This document shows positions 1 through 7,261 of a stretch of DNA of 12,232 nucleotides, piece after piece; the stretch's first letter is position 1, and each line of letters begins with the position of its first letter. The notes beneath the pieces are model-generated. The model had not been told where the DNA came from. It was given only the letters and a program-made list of their open reading frames with translations, and did no database searches. The position numbers and the translations under genes were made by a program. The stretch comes from Bacteroidota bacterium (GTDB lineage Bacteria > Bacteroidota > Kryptoniia > Kryptoniales > JAKASW01): contig JAJYOS010000093.1 of NCBI GenBank assembly GCA_021796055.1, positions 1-12,232 of the forward strand. The letters run 5' to 3'.

Positions 1-1239
1 CGTCGTTGGGTTGAACGGATTAGGATAGTTCTGGGACAGGCCGAACGAAGACGGCTGCGCTGACCGCTGGTCAACTGGGGTACTTACAAAAGTGTACCCT
101 CGCGAATAAAGGTGAAATGGACCAGACTTGTCGCTCTGCCACACCACGAAGGCAAGAGGAGAGATGAGGGGATCGCTCCCAGGCAGAATGCTGTCTGGAG
201 AGTCGCCGAAGAAAACGATCGACGTGTCGGAAGCCGCTATCTTTTCGGCGGTGACCATCCAGTTAAAATATGATGTCTGCACTGTAAATTTTGGCGACTT
301 GGTGCTGGCGGTCAACTGAGGATAACTGAGCTGCCTCGCGAAAATGTAATCAGCGTTTGCTCCGCCCGCAAGCTCGGCGGTTACCCAACCGTTTATTCCA
401 TAATAATAGTACCACCATGAAGACCGCTTGCCGTTTGCGCTTACGTTGAATGTAAATGTTTTCCCAAGCTCACCATTGTCGATCGTAAAACTCGGATCGG
501 TTATGCTTCCATCGGCACCGATGGAATCGGGGGGTGAGATGTGGAGTCCGGCGGAATCTTTCACAGCCGATTCCGCGCAGAACATATTTCCAGCGAGGTT
601 CTGCACGGTCCACACAAAATAGCTGCCGTCAAAATCAAATTCAGAATTGCCTGAATTCGTAAAGGTAAGAGTCCTTGTTGCCGAGAACCCGCCAGAATTG
701 TAAATCGAATAGAGAAAGGCGTTCCCCCTTTTCCAGATCAGGGCCATGCTCGAATCCGAAAGAGGCCTGACTTCGACGTTTGTGTTGCTGACGGAATCCA
801 TCGTAAGAGGCGAAGGCGTCGACCACAGGTCGCTGCTGATGTTTCCCAGGCTGTAGTAGATGTTCCAAACGCTGTCAGACTTCTGCTGCCACGCCGCGAT
901 AGAGACCCCGTTCTTCACCGTACAAATGTCCGGGTATTTCCGGACGATGCCGGAATCTTCTCCCGCAATCGTAACGACGCTCGTATCCCACTTCGATGTA
1001 GTAGCGTCGTATTTCAGCGCCACTATCGCGTCGTAATTACCACCCCATCTTTCAAAAACGACCCATGCACTAGGCAGAACAGTCTTATATCCTGTTATGA
1101 AGGGGAAACCAAGACCGGCGTGATCCACTTGCGGATTGATGTCGTTGAAATTTCCCGTTGTAATCGTGTCGATCGTATCCGACCACTGCGCGGATGCGGC
1201 GCACGTCATTAACAGAAGCAGTATCACGACCTTCTTCAT
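1..1239 (-). CDS. Type IX-secreted protein, probable beta-propeller (3' end cut by window edge)
   Basis: The frame is open for 413 codons from the ATG at 1239 to the window edge, with no internal stop. A stop lies just upstream at 1243-1245, and GGAGG sits about 8 bases before the ATG, so the start is well fixed. Residues 1-18 form a signal peptide (MKK, a leucine run, then an ASA-Q cleavage site). The visible end, residues 403-412, reads NYPNPFNPTT. In FCB-group bacteria this motif opens the C-terminal sorting domain recognised by the type IX secretion system, so the missing part is probably only about 70-80 residues. The body is rich in Ser, Asp, Trp and Tyr and has degenerate units such as AAWQQ..WNIYYS (about 115) and VVWQSD..FHLYS (about 367). 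These resemble the blades of sialidase/BNR-like propellers. The propeller call is inference; export and sorting are well supported. The substrate or ligand is unknown. Confidence 0.85.
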   Translation of the reverse strand, partial: MKKVVILLLLMTCAASAQWSDTIDTITTGNFNDINPQVDHAGLGFPFITGYKTVLPSAWVVFERWGGNYDAIVALKYDATTSKWDTSVVTIAGEDSGIVRKYPDICTVKNGVSIAAWQQKSDSVWNIYYSLGNISSDLWSTPSPLTMDSVSNTNVEVRPLSDSSMALIWKRGNAFLYSIYNSGGFSATRTLTFTNSGNSEFDFDGSYFVWTVQNLAGNMFCAESAVKDSAGLHISPPDSIGADGSITDPSFTIDNGELGKTFTFNVSANGKRSSWWYYYYGINGWVTAELAGGANADYIFARQLSYPQLTASTKSPKFTVQTSYFNWMVTAEKIAASDTSIVFFGDSPDSILPGSDPLISPLAFVVWQSDKSGPFHLYSRGYTFVSTPVDQRSAQPSSFGLSQNYPNPFNPTT

Positions 1240-1483
1240 CTCTCACCCTCCTTAATTGAGCGCCGGGCTCTCGGCCAGAGCCTGCAGTCTTTGTAGCATC
1301 GGCTGTATGAATCGCTCCCGAAAAGCCCCCGAACCTCTTCCTTCAACTCTTCGGCCCGGAGGACAGCCTGGCTGTTAGCTCTTGACCATGAAGCCCTTGA
1401 TGCCAAAACTTAGTCAGAAGAAGCGGAAACATCAATATCCCATCCGCACGCGTAAAGAAAGGATCTTCAAAACGCCCGGCTTT
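1240..1483. other. Intergenic spacer with two small dyads
   Basis: This 244-base gap separates two minus-strand genes. It holds the ribosome binding site of the left gene (GGAGGG on the minus strand, near 1246-1252). A 6-bp stem with a 5-base loop lies at 1266-1282 (GGCTCT/AGAGCC), and an odd-centred palindrome ACAGCC-T-GGCTGT at 1363-1375. Neither is followed by a convincing T-run, so I do not call a terminator for the upstream glycoside-hydrolase-like gene. The palindrome could be a regulator site, but nothing else supports that. Confidence 0.3.
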
Positions 1484-3760
1484 CTATTTCACGACTATCT
1501 CGTCGATGAATATCCAGCTCTTCTGCCCGGCGCCTAGGTGCCAAACTGGACAGACTTTGCGCGAGATGGCGTCAACCTTTATGTATCTCACCTTAACGGG
1601 ATGGAACTTCACGTCGAAATTTCTGACGAACGCTCCGTTGGTCGTATCCGGAACAATATCGGGAACTTCTCCTACCGGCGAGAAGGTCTTTCCGTCCGTG
1701 GATACGGAGAACTTCACTTTCAGCGGAAGCCATATCCAGGCATACCAATCCTGGAGCCATGAAGTCTTGATTTCGTCGACACGTTTTACGGACTGCAGGT
1801 CGACTATAGCTTCGCAGTTGTCACCCTCGAAACCGAGCCAGTTGCAGTCGTAGTTGTCTGGTCCGTGGAATCCGTCCGTCAGAGCAGCGCCTCCTCCAAC
1901 CGGGTACTTGTTGCTGTATTCAGTGAGTATCCTTACCGGCTTCTTATAAGCAAGGTTCCCCTTGATGCTGAGATGCATAAACTGCTCCACCGACTCCTTG
2001 TATTGCTCGGGAGACATGCCGTGTTCCTGTAGCAGCTTGATTCCGGCCTTCTCCGCCTCAGTCACGAAAGAGTTGAGAAGCCTCACCATCGAGCGGCGTA
2101 CCGTCCAGTTCCTTCCATGCCTGACAAAGTAGGATAGCTGAGGAGTCGGATGACGCATGGAGATGTCGAGTATGGCGAACTCCAGCGGAAGCCGGGCGAT
2201 CTTCACCCGGCGAAGGTCCGCGGGACGCTTCGCGACGGCTCGCTCGGCTTCGTCGAATAATCGCGAATACTTTTTGATCAACGATGGAGTAAGGTAGCTG
2301 TCGAGCGCGTCGTATGGCGACCCGTAAATATTTAGTCCCTTCCCGGACTTCGCGAGAGCATCTTCCATCATGTTTATGTACCTGTGGAGGTAGGGTCCGG
2401 CAGCGCCGTAGTACCCGTCGAGAAAATCTGTCATGACGGAGTCGAGATTGACATTCGGGTTCCAGAGAAGCTTCGCGAGAACATACGCGCGGAGGTGGCA
2501 GAACTCGCCGACGTTGTCGCCGCATCCCTGCTCGAACACCATGCGGATCCCATTCCGCTCGAAGTATTGGATGTTCGGCTGAAGGACACGGAAGTTGGGA
2601 AACGGGCTGACGAGGTTGCTGAATTGAACGACGTAGTCCCACATTATGATGTTGTGGGTGAGCTTCGTCCAGTTTTCCATGTCGCGGCGAAATGAGGCGC
2701 TCCGCGGATCGGTCGCGATCGGCTCGCTCCTATTACATTCAATGGAACAAAGCATTATGTTGACGTTCTTGGCAGGCTTGATATGTGTCGGTGCGGCACG
2801 GGTGTACTGGTAAGCGAGAGTCGAAATCGTTTTGTCGGGGAATTCGGCGGCGACATGGTTCACGAAATTGACGATCGTGCCGGAAGGACCTCCGTATTTT
2901 TCGTCGAGCGCTTTGCTCGAATCATCCTGGCTCTCGTTGGTATTGTCGTTCTGGGAGACCGACCAGTACTGAGCGCCCGGATTTTCGGACATCATCCGTT
3001 TCAGATTCTTGACGAGCAGCGGCAGGACGTGTGGATTCGACAGACACAACTGACCGTTTGGCACTCGCTGCCCGTTTACCTCCGAGAAGTAATCGGGGTG
3101 ATCCGCGAAGTATATTGACGGCGGAATTAGTCTCGCGAACGTGTGTACCCACATCCCCCACATCTTTTGCTGGTCTGCCGGGGAGTAGAGTTTCTGCCAG
3201 TCGCAGTAATCCTGGCTTTGCGTGTCGAGGTAGTAAACCTCTCGATACCGGAAGAAAGGATTGTAGAGTTTATGAAGCTGCGGGAGAACTATCGATGAAG
3301 AACGCGGAATCACAGTCACGGTGGCGGTGTACTTCCTGCATCCGAGATAATCTTCGAGAAGAGAGTAGACACCGTACAATGTACCCCTATGCGTCCCTCC
3401 GCAAATGACTAGCTTCGTCCCAACGGTCCGGAGGAGATAGCCGTCAGGTTCGAGCGAGTCGAGCGTCTTCGCTGATAGAAGCTGTCGGGTCTCCATCGTC
3501 CGCCCAATCAGTATCTCATCCTTGAAACTCGCAGGTTCCCGTTCTATCGGTAGAACCGCTCCGCTGATCTCAGCGAAATATTTCTGAAGTTGGTTCGCTG
3601 AACGGAGCTCGACCGAATCCGGGTGAACGGGAATGACTATGCGGAAGTCGCTCTTACCCTTTGTCACGATTTTGAATTTGCCGGGCGAGGACTGCGCGCC
3701 GAACGATTGCGACACTGGAAGGAAAATGATTGAAAAGAAAAGCAGTAATCGTTTTGTCAT
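1484..3760 (-). CDS. Exported DUF4838 / alpha-glucuronidase-like protein with C-terminal F5/8-type (discoidin) domain
   Basis: 758 residues. The frame stays open 33 codons further upstream, but the ATG at 3760 is preferred: GGAG lies 8 bases before it and it begins a clear signal peptide (MTKRLLLFF..., cleavage near residue 22). Residues about 28-145 look like the N-terminal alpha/beta domain of GH67-type alpha-glucuronidases and related hydrolases (GGTHRGTLYGVYSLLEDYLG at 121-140). Residues about 160-455 match the DUF4838 pattern: REVYYLD, WGMWVHTFARLIPP, a Ser-Gln-Asn-Asp-Asn stretch near 268-273, and the IMWDYV segment near 372. About 455-600 is helical. Residues about 600-758 resemble an F5/8 type C carbohydrate-binding domain, with a typical VRYIKVDA strand near 724-731. 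It probably attacks or binds acidic plant or algal polysaccharide in the periplasm or at the surface. The catalytic residues cannot be assigned with confidence, and the ending is not a type IX sorting tail. Confidence 0.85.
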   Translation of the reverse strand: MTKRLLLFFSIIFLPVSQSFGAQSSPGKFKIVTKGKSDFRIVIPVHPDSVELRSANQLQKYFAEISGAVLPIEREPASFKDEILIGRTMETRQLLSAKTLDSLEPDGYLLRTVGTKLVICGGTHRGTLYGVYSLLEDYLGCRKYTATVTVIPRSSSIVLPQLHKLYNPFFRYREVYYLDTQSQDYCDWQKLYSPADQQKMWGMWVHTFARLIPPSIYFADHPDYFSEVNGQRVPNGQLCLSNPHVLPLLVKNLKRMMSENPGAQYWSVSQNDNTNESQDDSSKALDEKYGGPSGTIVNFVNHVAAEFPDKTISTLAYQYTRAAPTHIKPAKNVNIMLCSIECNRSEPIATDPRSASFRRDMENWTKLTHNIIMWDYVVQFSNLVSPFPNFRVLQPNIQYFERNGIRMVFEQGCGDNVGEFCHLRAYVLAKLLWNPNVNLDSVMTDFLDGYYGAAGPYLHRYINMMEDALAKSGKGLNIYGSPYDALDSYLTPSLIKKYSRLFDEAERAVAKRPADLRRVKIARLPLEFAILDISMRHPTPQLSYFVRHGRNWTVRRSMVRLLNSFVTEAEKAGIKLLQEHGMSPEQYKESVEQFMHLSIKGNLAYKKPVRILTEYSNKYPVGGGAALTDGFHGPDNYDCNWLGFEGDNCEAIVDLQSVKRVDEIKTSWLQDWYAWIWLPLKVKFSVSTDGKTFSPVGEVPDIVPDTTNGAFVRNFDVKFHPVKVRYIKVDAISRKVCPVWHLGAGQKSWIFIDEIVVK

Positions 3761-4112
3761 CCGGCATCTCCATTCTTCAGACCTGAACTTCTTTAGGAGT
3801 CGTGAATTGATCGAAGGTGAACCTTCAAAGCTAGTTAGCGGGCCTTGTCGAAGCAACAAGAGAGCCTCCGGGATACTGCAATTTGACAGTTGACCCGGGC
3901 AAATTCAGGTTTTGGTAAACGGCCTGAGATTCTACCGATTGCACGATAATTTATAATGTTACGCAAATGGGATTGCAGGATATCTAAAAAGTTTGGGATT
4001 TTCAGGTGGTCGGAGAGAAATTCGCCGGGCTTTCACTCTGGTTCATTACCGTTTCCACGGCGGTCAATCAAGGAAGAGTTCAGTTCAAGTAACTTTTTGG
4101 CGCGTTCAGGTT
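3761..4112. other. Non-coding gap upstream of the DUF4838 gene
   Basis: This 352-base stretch between two minus-strand genes shows no plausible coding frame. On the minus strand a TATAAA box at 3955-3950, with a poor -35-like CTGCAA 17 bases upstream (3978-3973), is a weak promoter candidate for the hydrolase gene. It would give a leader of about 180 bases. A short dyad GAAGGT-GA-ACCTTC lies at 3813-3826 within that leader. I see no clear terminator for the msrB-like gene, only a weak CCGT-TTCC-ACGG hairpin without a T-run. Confidence 0.3.
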
Positions 4113-4643
4113 CTATTTTCCGCTGTCCGGCACGAAAATCAGCGCGGCCGAATTGATGCAGAACCTTTCACCGGTCGGCGGCGGGCCGTCGTAAAAAAGA
4201 TGCCCAAGATGATTCCCCGCTTTGTCTAGCACTTCTATCCTTGGCTCGCCCGGAAGGCTGTAGTCCCAGCGGAGTACCACCGCGTCGGAGTCGATCGGCG
4301 CCCAGAAGCTCGGCCAGCCGGTGCCCGAATGAAACTTGGCGGCAGAACTGAAGACTGGCTGGTGTGTCGCGGCGCTCAGGTAAATGCCACGCTTGAACTC
4401 CTGATCGAGTTTACCGCTATAAGGCATTTCGGTGCCCGCCTCTCTCATGATATAATACTGGTACGGCGTAAGTATCTTCCGCCATTGCGCGTTCGTCTTG
4501 AACTCACTGGCGTTGAAGCTACCCGATATTATCTTCCCGTTGGATGGAACAGGTCCCGCAACTCCGCGCGTTCCCTTGCTCAACACCGCTCCAACTCCCC
4601 CCACTGCCAACGCCGCGAGCACAATCCAAAGACTCTTGATCAT
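4113..4643 (-). CDS. msrB: Periplasmic peptide-methionine (R)-S-oxide reductase MsrB, zinc-free, single-cysteine
   Basis: 176 residues; the ATG at 4643 follows GAGG by 7 bases. Residues 5-20 form a hydrophobic signal or anchor, so the enzyme should face the periplasm. The MsrB fold (about 50-172) is clear: SGTGWPSF at 106-113, HLGHLF at 145-150, DGPPPTGERFCIN at 152-164. C162 in RFCIN is the catalytic cysteine that attacks methionine-R-sulfoxide. It is the only cysteine in the protein. The two CxxC pairs that bind zinc in most MsrBs are replaced (GIYLSAATHQ where GIYxCxxC is usual), and no resolving cysteine remains. The sulfenic acid on C162 must therefore be reduced by an outside thiol. The DipZ-like protein encoded 140 bases upstream on the same strand, with an exported thioredoxin domain, is the obvious candidate donor (inference). 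Confidence 0.92.
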   Translation of the reverse strand: MIKSLWIVLAALAVGGVGAVLSKGTRGVAGPVPSNGKIISGSFNASEFKTNAQWRKILTPYQYYIMREAGTEMPYSGKLDQEFKRGIYLSAATHQPVFSSAAKFHSGTGWPSFWAPIDSDAVVLRWDYSLPGEPRIEVLDKAGNHLGHLFYDGPPPTGERFCINSAALIFVPDSGK

Positions 4644-4702
4644 CTTGAATCCTCGTTTTCAAGTTTAGAACCTTAGACCTTTTCATCGAGACTTCCTGGT
4701 CG

Positions 4703-4764
4703 AAAATACCGGAGACACCGGGCGAAGAGCGACCATCTTCTCCGGCATTCTCCGTGTCTCCGGT
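4703..4764 (-). terminator. Long inverted repeat, possible terminator or attenuator between dipZ-like gene and msrB
   Basis: Perfect 11-bp arms, ACCGGAGACAC at 4708-4718 and GTGTCTCCGGT at 4754-4764, enclose 35 bases. Read on the minus strand, the hairpin follows the stop of the dipZ-like gene by about 20 bases and is followed by ATTTTC. The T-run is short and the loop long, so it may be a weak terminator that lets some transcripts continue into msrB. The enclosed DNA carries further TCTCCGG-like copies that allow alternative pairings. Confidence 0.45.
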
Positions 4765-4783
4765 TTACCATGGACCGGTTGTT

Positions 4784-6529
4784 TCATCCGAACGTAAAGG
4801 CAAATGCTTCAGTACCGGGATTCTCGAATTCCAGCACGAGAATGTGATCTCCTTTTTTGCCGTGCAGATCTATTAGGTTGTAAAGTCGCGCGGTGTCTAT
4901 TGTGATTGCGCCGTCCTTAACGTCGGAGCCTGCGTTCGAGCCATCGGCAGGCTTACCGTCGAGGAATACTTTCACCTTAGCGCCTGCGCCCGCCGATCCG
5001 GGGCGGAGGACAAGGAACACCTTGTCCGCATAGAAATGATAACTCAGCGTCGCATCTTTCCCCGAGACGGCTTCGTGCCGCCTTATGTCCCAGTTCCCGC
5101 CGAGACTGAAAGAGTTCAACGCCGGATCCTTCGCCAGAACAAAGAGGCGGTTCCCGACATTGACAGATCCCGATGGATAGAAGAACTCCATTCGATACGT
5201 CCCGAGGTAAGTCTCAGGCGACTGATTCCCATCCGGCGTTTTGTTCGGAATGTCCGTCAAGGGCGAGGTAACATTCTGGCCTGCCTGGCCGAGAAGCTCC
5301 CGGATCGCCATCTCCATCTGACGATACTCGCCTTCGCCGAAATGAGTCCGCCGCACCATCCCTTTCGCGTCTATGAGATACTCCGCGGGCCAGTACTCGT
5401 TGTTGTAATTGTTCCATGTCGCGTAATCGTTGTCCTGTGCGACCGGGTATTTTATATGGTACATCTTTATCGCGCTCAAGACATTCGAGGTCTTGTGCTC
5501 AAACTGAAACTCCGGCGTGTGAACCCCGATGACCACAAAACCTTTATCCTTATACTTATTGTACCATGCCGTAACATGCGGAAGCGTCCTTATGCAGTTG
5601 ATGCAGGTATATGTCCAAAAGTCGACGAGAACCACCTTCCCCCTCAGGCTCTTGATTGAGATCGGCTTGTCGGTATTAAGCCAATGAGTTATACCGACGA
5701 AATCCGGAGCTTTGTATTTTGCGTTAAACAGATCGCTTTGCGCCGGAGGTGGATCGACGTATTTCACATCCTTGATACCCTTGAGAAGATCGAGCTGCTT
5801 CGTTACCGCTCCGTTGCTCTCGAAGCCGTTTAGAGAAGTGCTGAATTCAGGGAACGCGTTCAGCAGTTTCGACTCAATGTACCTGTCGTAGTTCGTGTAA
5901 ATTGCGACGGCGGTAAGGAGCATTATCACGCCGAATCCCTGTTGTATTCTTCCGAGATGCGCCGATAGAAAACGAGTGCGGGTTAAAAGGGCTTGTCCTC
6001 CATAAGCGAATAGGAACAAAGGTATCCCGACACCGAGGACATATGCCGCGGTAACGAGAACGACAGCGAAGTCAACTTTTCCCGTGGCAGCCAACGCCGC
6101 TATCGATGCGAGTATCGGTCCCGCGCAAGGAGACCACACTATCCCAAGAGAGAGACCCGTCAGGAAACCTTGGCCAAAACCGGTCCCCTTCTTAGGGTGC
6201 TGTCCGAATAAACCGCTGAGCCTGCTTATGAATCCCTCCACCCTTCTCGAAAGGGCGGGAACAACCATCGTGAGTCCCATGAATGCTATGATTATCACCG
6301 CCGCGATGCGCAGAGAGTCGGGGTCGAAATGGAATTCCTTGACGAGATAAGAAAGCGCAAGGGTGAAGAACCCGAAACTGAGCATTACACCGAACGTTAT
6401 CCCGAGTGGTCGCCGTCGGCCTTTGCTCGCGACGGACGATGAGAGGACGATCGGGAGTATCGGCCAAATACACGGAGTAAGAATTGTCACTAAACCTGCC
6501 AGGAACGAGAAGCCAAGTAATATTATCAT
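4784..6529 (-). CDS. dipZ: DipZ-type thiol-disulfide carrier: CcdA membrane domain + thioredoxin domain + C-terminal beta-sandwich
   Basis: 581 residues from the ATG at 6529, which has AGGAG 5 bases upstream. An in-frame GTG at 6535 overlaps that ribosome binding site and is rejected. Residues about 1-215 form the six-helix CcdA/DsbD-type electron channel, with the paired cysteines in TPCIWP (C20) and SPCAGP (C135). After a linker, residues about 270-415 are a periplasmic thioredoxin-like domain with the active site WTYTCINC (C309, C312). The other hallmarks are VVIGVHTPEF and a cis-proline-type segment near YWPAEYLID. Residues about 435-581 form a Gly-rich beta domain like the carbohydrate-module-like tail of mycobacterial DipZ. 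These four are the only cysteines, matching a relay from cytoplasmic thioredoxin through the membrane pair to the outer CxxC. Likely clients are the MsrB downstream and apocytochromes such as the octaheme protein encoded divergently (inference). Confidence 0.92.
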   Translation of the reverse strand: MIILLGFSFLAGLVTILTPCIWPILPIVLSSSVASKGRRRPLGITFGVMLSFGFFTLALSYLVKEFHFDPDSLRIAAVIIIAFMGLTMVVPALSRRVEGFISRLSGLFGQHPKKGTGFGQGFLTGLSLGIVWSPCAGPILASIAALAATGKVDFAVVLVTAAYVLGVGIPLFLFAYGGQALLTRTRFLSAHLGRIQQGFGVIMLLTAVAIYTNYDRYIESKLLNAFPEFSTSLNGFESNGAVTKQLDLLKGIKDVKYVDPPPAQSDLFNAKYKAPDFVGITHWLNTDKPISIKSLRGKVVLVDFWTYTCINCIRTLPHVTAWYNKYKDKGFVVIGVHTPEFQFEHKTSNVLSAIKMYHIKYPVAQDNDYATWNNYNNEYWPAEYLIDAKGMVRRTHFGEGEYRQMEMAIRELLGQAGQNVTSPLTDIPNKTPDGNQSPETYLGTYRMEFFYPSGSVNVGNRLFVLAKDPALNSFSLGGNWDIRRHEAVSGKDATLSYHFYADKVFLVLRPGSAGAGAKVKVFLDGKPADGSNAGSDVKDGAITIDTARLYNLIDLHGKKGDHILVLEFENPGTEAFAFTFG

Positions 6530-6557
6530 ATTCACTCCTATCTATTTGTAAACTGAG

Positions 6558-6587
6558 ATTATTGAGTAAAGTTCCGCGATATGTTAA
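6558..6587 (-). promoter_or_regulatory. Candidate promoter for the dipZ-like gene
   Basis: On the minus strand TTAACA (6587-6582) and AATAAT (6563-6558) are separated by 18 bases. Each matches five of six positions of the sigma-70 consensus. Transcription would begin near 6550, giving a leader of about 20 bases before the ATG at 6529. FCB bacteria often use other promoter sequences, so this remains tentative. Confidence 0.35.
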
Positions 6588-6765
6588 CCTTCACGTAGGA
6601 ATTCTATTGAGAATCGCGGCCCTTGAAACGCGGATCGGGGGAATCAGAAAAAGACCATGGTGTAGATTGCGGCAAGCCACCGTTTAAGTTTTCAAGACTG
6701 GGACATTATACCACTCTCCAGCGATCAAATGGCCGGTAAAACCGCTCAATCTTGGGCATACTCCT

Positions 6766-6781
6766 TGTATTTATAAATACA
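6766..6781. promoter_or_regulatory. Perfect 16-bp palindrome just before the MerR-type gene, possible operator
   Basis: TGTATTTATAAATACA is its own reverse complement and ends three bases before the ATG at 6785. It sits in an AT-rich pocket of otherwise balanced DNA. It also contains a -10-like TATAAA (6772-6777). The first gene of the operon is a MerR-type regulator, so autoregulation through this site is plausible. I cannot place well-matched -35 and -10 boxes around it with the 19-20 base spacing typical of MerR-controlled promoters. A different regulator, or a translation-blocking hairpin, is also possible. Confidence 0.45.
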
Positions 6782-6784
6782 GGC

Positions 6785-7261
6785 ATGCAAACACGAGTCG
6801 AGGCTACACCAACCTACTCCATAGGAGAAGTTGCGGCCGCACTTGGAATATCGGTCGAGACGATCAGGCTGTATGATCGGCTTGGACTCGTAATTATTTC
6901 TAAGTCGGAAAGAGGCCGCAGGATCTTTTCCGAGGTGGACATTGAGCGGCTGAAGTGCATACGAACCGCGATCAACGAGCACAAGATTTCGATCGAAGGT
7001 ATTCGCCGGATGCAATCGCTCGTGCCATGCTGGTCTCACATTGAGTGTCCTGAAGATCAGAGAAAGAATTGTCCCGCATTCCTAAGGTCAAGCGGCGGGT
7101 GCTGGACATACATGCACAGCAACAATCGGCGCGCGGGGCTCGACTGCAAGGAATGCAAAGTGTACCAGCTTTCCGGCACCTGCGAAAACATCAAGTCTCT
7201 GATCTACAAGGATATTTTACCACCACCCGAATTTCAAAGACGACAGGAAGACCAGGAATGA
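6785..7261 (+). CDS. MerR-family regulator with C-terminal cysteine-rich two-CW-like domain
   Basis: 158 residues from the ATG at 6785. The frame could begin at a TTG at 6752, but that would put the start inside the palindrome region and add residues with no family match. Residues 11-78 are a MerR-type winged helix: YSIGEVAAALGIS, ETIRLYDRLGL, GRRIFSEVDIERL, then INEHKISIEGI. The dimerisation helix is cut short after about residue 80. Residues 81-135 hold seven cysteines in the order CW (82), C88, CPA (96), CW (106), CKECKVY (121, 124), C133. I recognise this spacing as the pattern called the two-CW domain in other proteins, whose ligand I do not know. An iron-sulfur, metal or thiol/redox sensor is the likely use. 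The gene overlaps the next by ATGA, so it is co-translated with the cytochrome it probably controls. Confidence 0.85.
   Translation: MQTRVEATPTYSIGEVAAALGISVETIRLYDRLGLVIISKSERGRRIFSEVDIERLKCIRTAINEHKISIEGIRRMQSLVPCWSHIECPEDQRKNCPAFLRSSGGCWTYMHSNNRRAGLDCKECKVYQLSGTCENIKSLIYKDILPPPEFQRRQEDQE

Noticed and set aside
2058..2642. 194-codon open frame on the minus strand inside the DUF4838 gene
   Set aside because: It is an alternate-frame shadow, rich in Arg, Ser and Pro, with no family likeness, and the overlapping frame has clear domains.
3761..3859. In-frame extension of the DUF4838 gene by 33 codons
   Set aside because: The extension precedes a clear signal peptide, has no ribosome binding site as good as GGAG before 3760, and reads as non-coding DNA.
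5036..5659. 207-codon open frame on the plus strand opposite the dipZ-like gene
   Set aside because: It lies antisense to the thioredoxin and C-terminal domains, has no recognisable motif or ribosome binding site, and is explained by codon bias of the true gene.
6530..6535. GTG start for the dipZ-like gene at 6535
   Set aside because: The GTG lies inside the AGGAGTG ribosome binding sequence, which is correctly spaced for the ATG at 6529.
6683..6711. Promoter-like TTTAAG-17-TTATAC upstream of the MerR-type gene
   Set aside because: The -35 box matches the consensus at only three positions, so it is too weak to list, although some promoter must lie in 6590-6784.
6752..6784. TTG start for the MerR-type gene
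   Set aside because: The extra 11 residues match nothing in the family and the DNA there forms the palindrome; the ATG at 6785 is more likely, although its ribosome binding site is weak.
7069..7257. Earlier start for the octaheme cytochrome inside the regulator gene
   Set aside because: It would place 63 residues before the export signal, out of frame within a conserved regulator gene; the ATG at 7258 has its own ribosome binding site.
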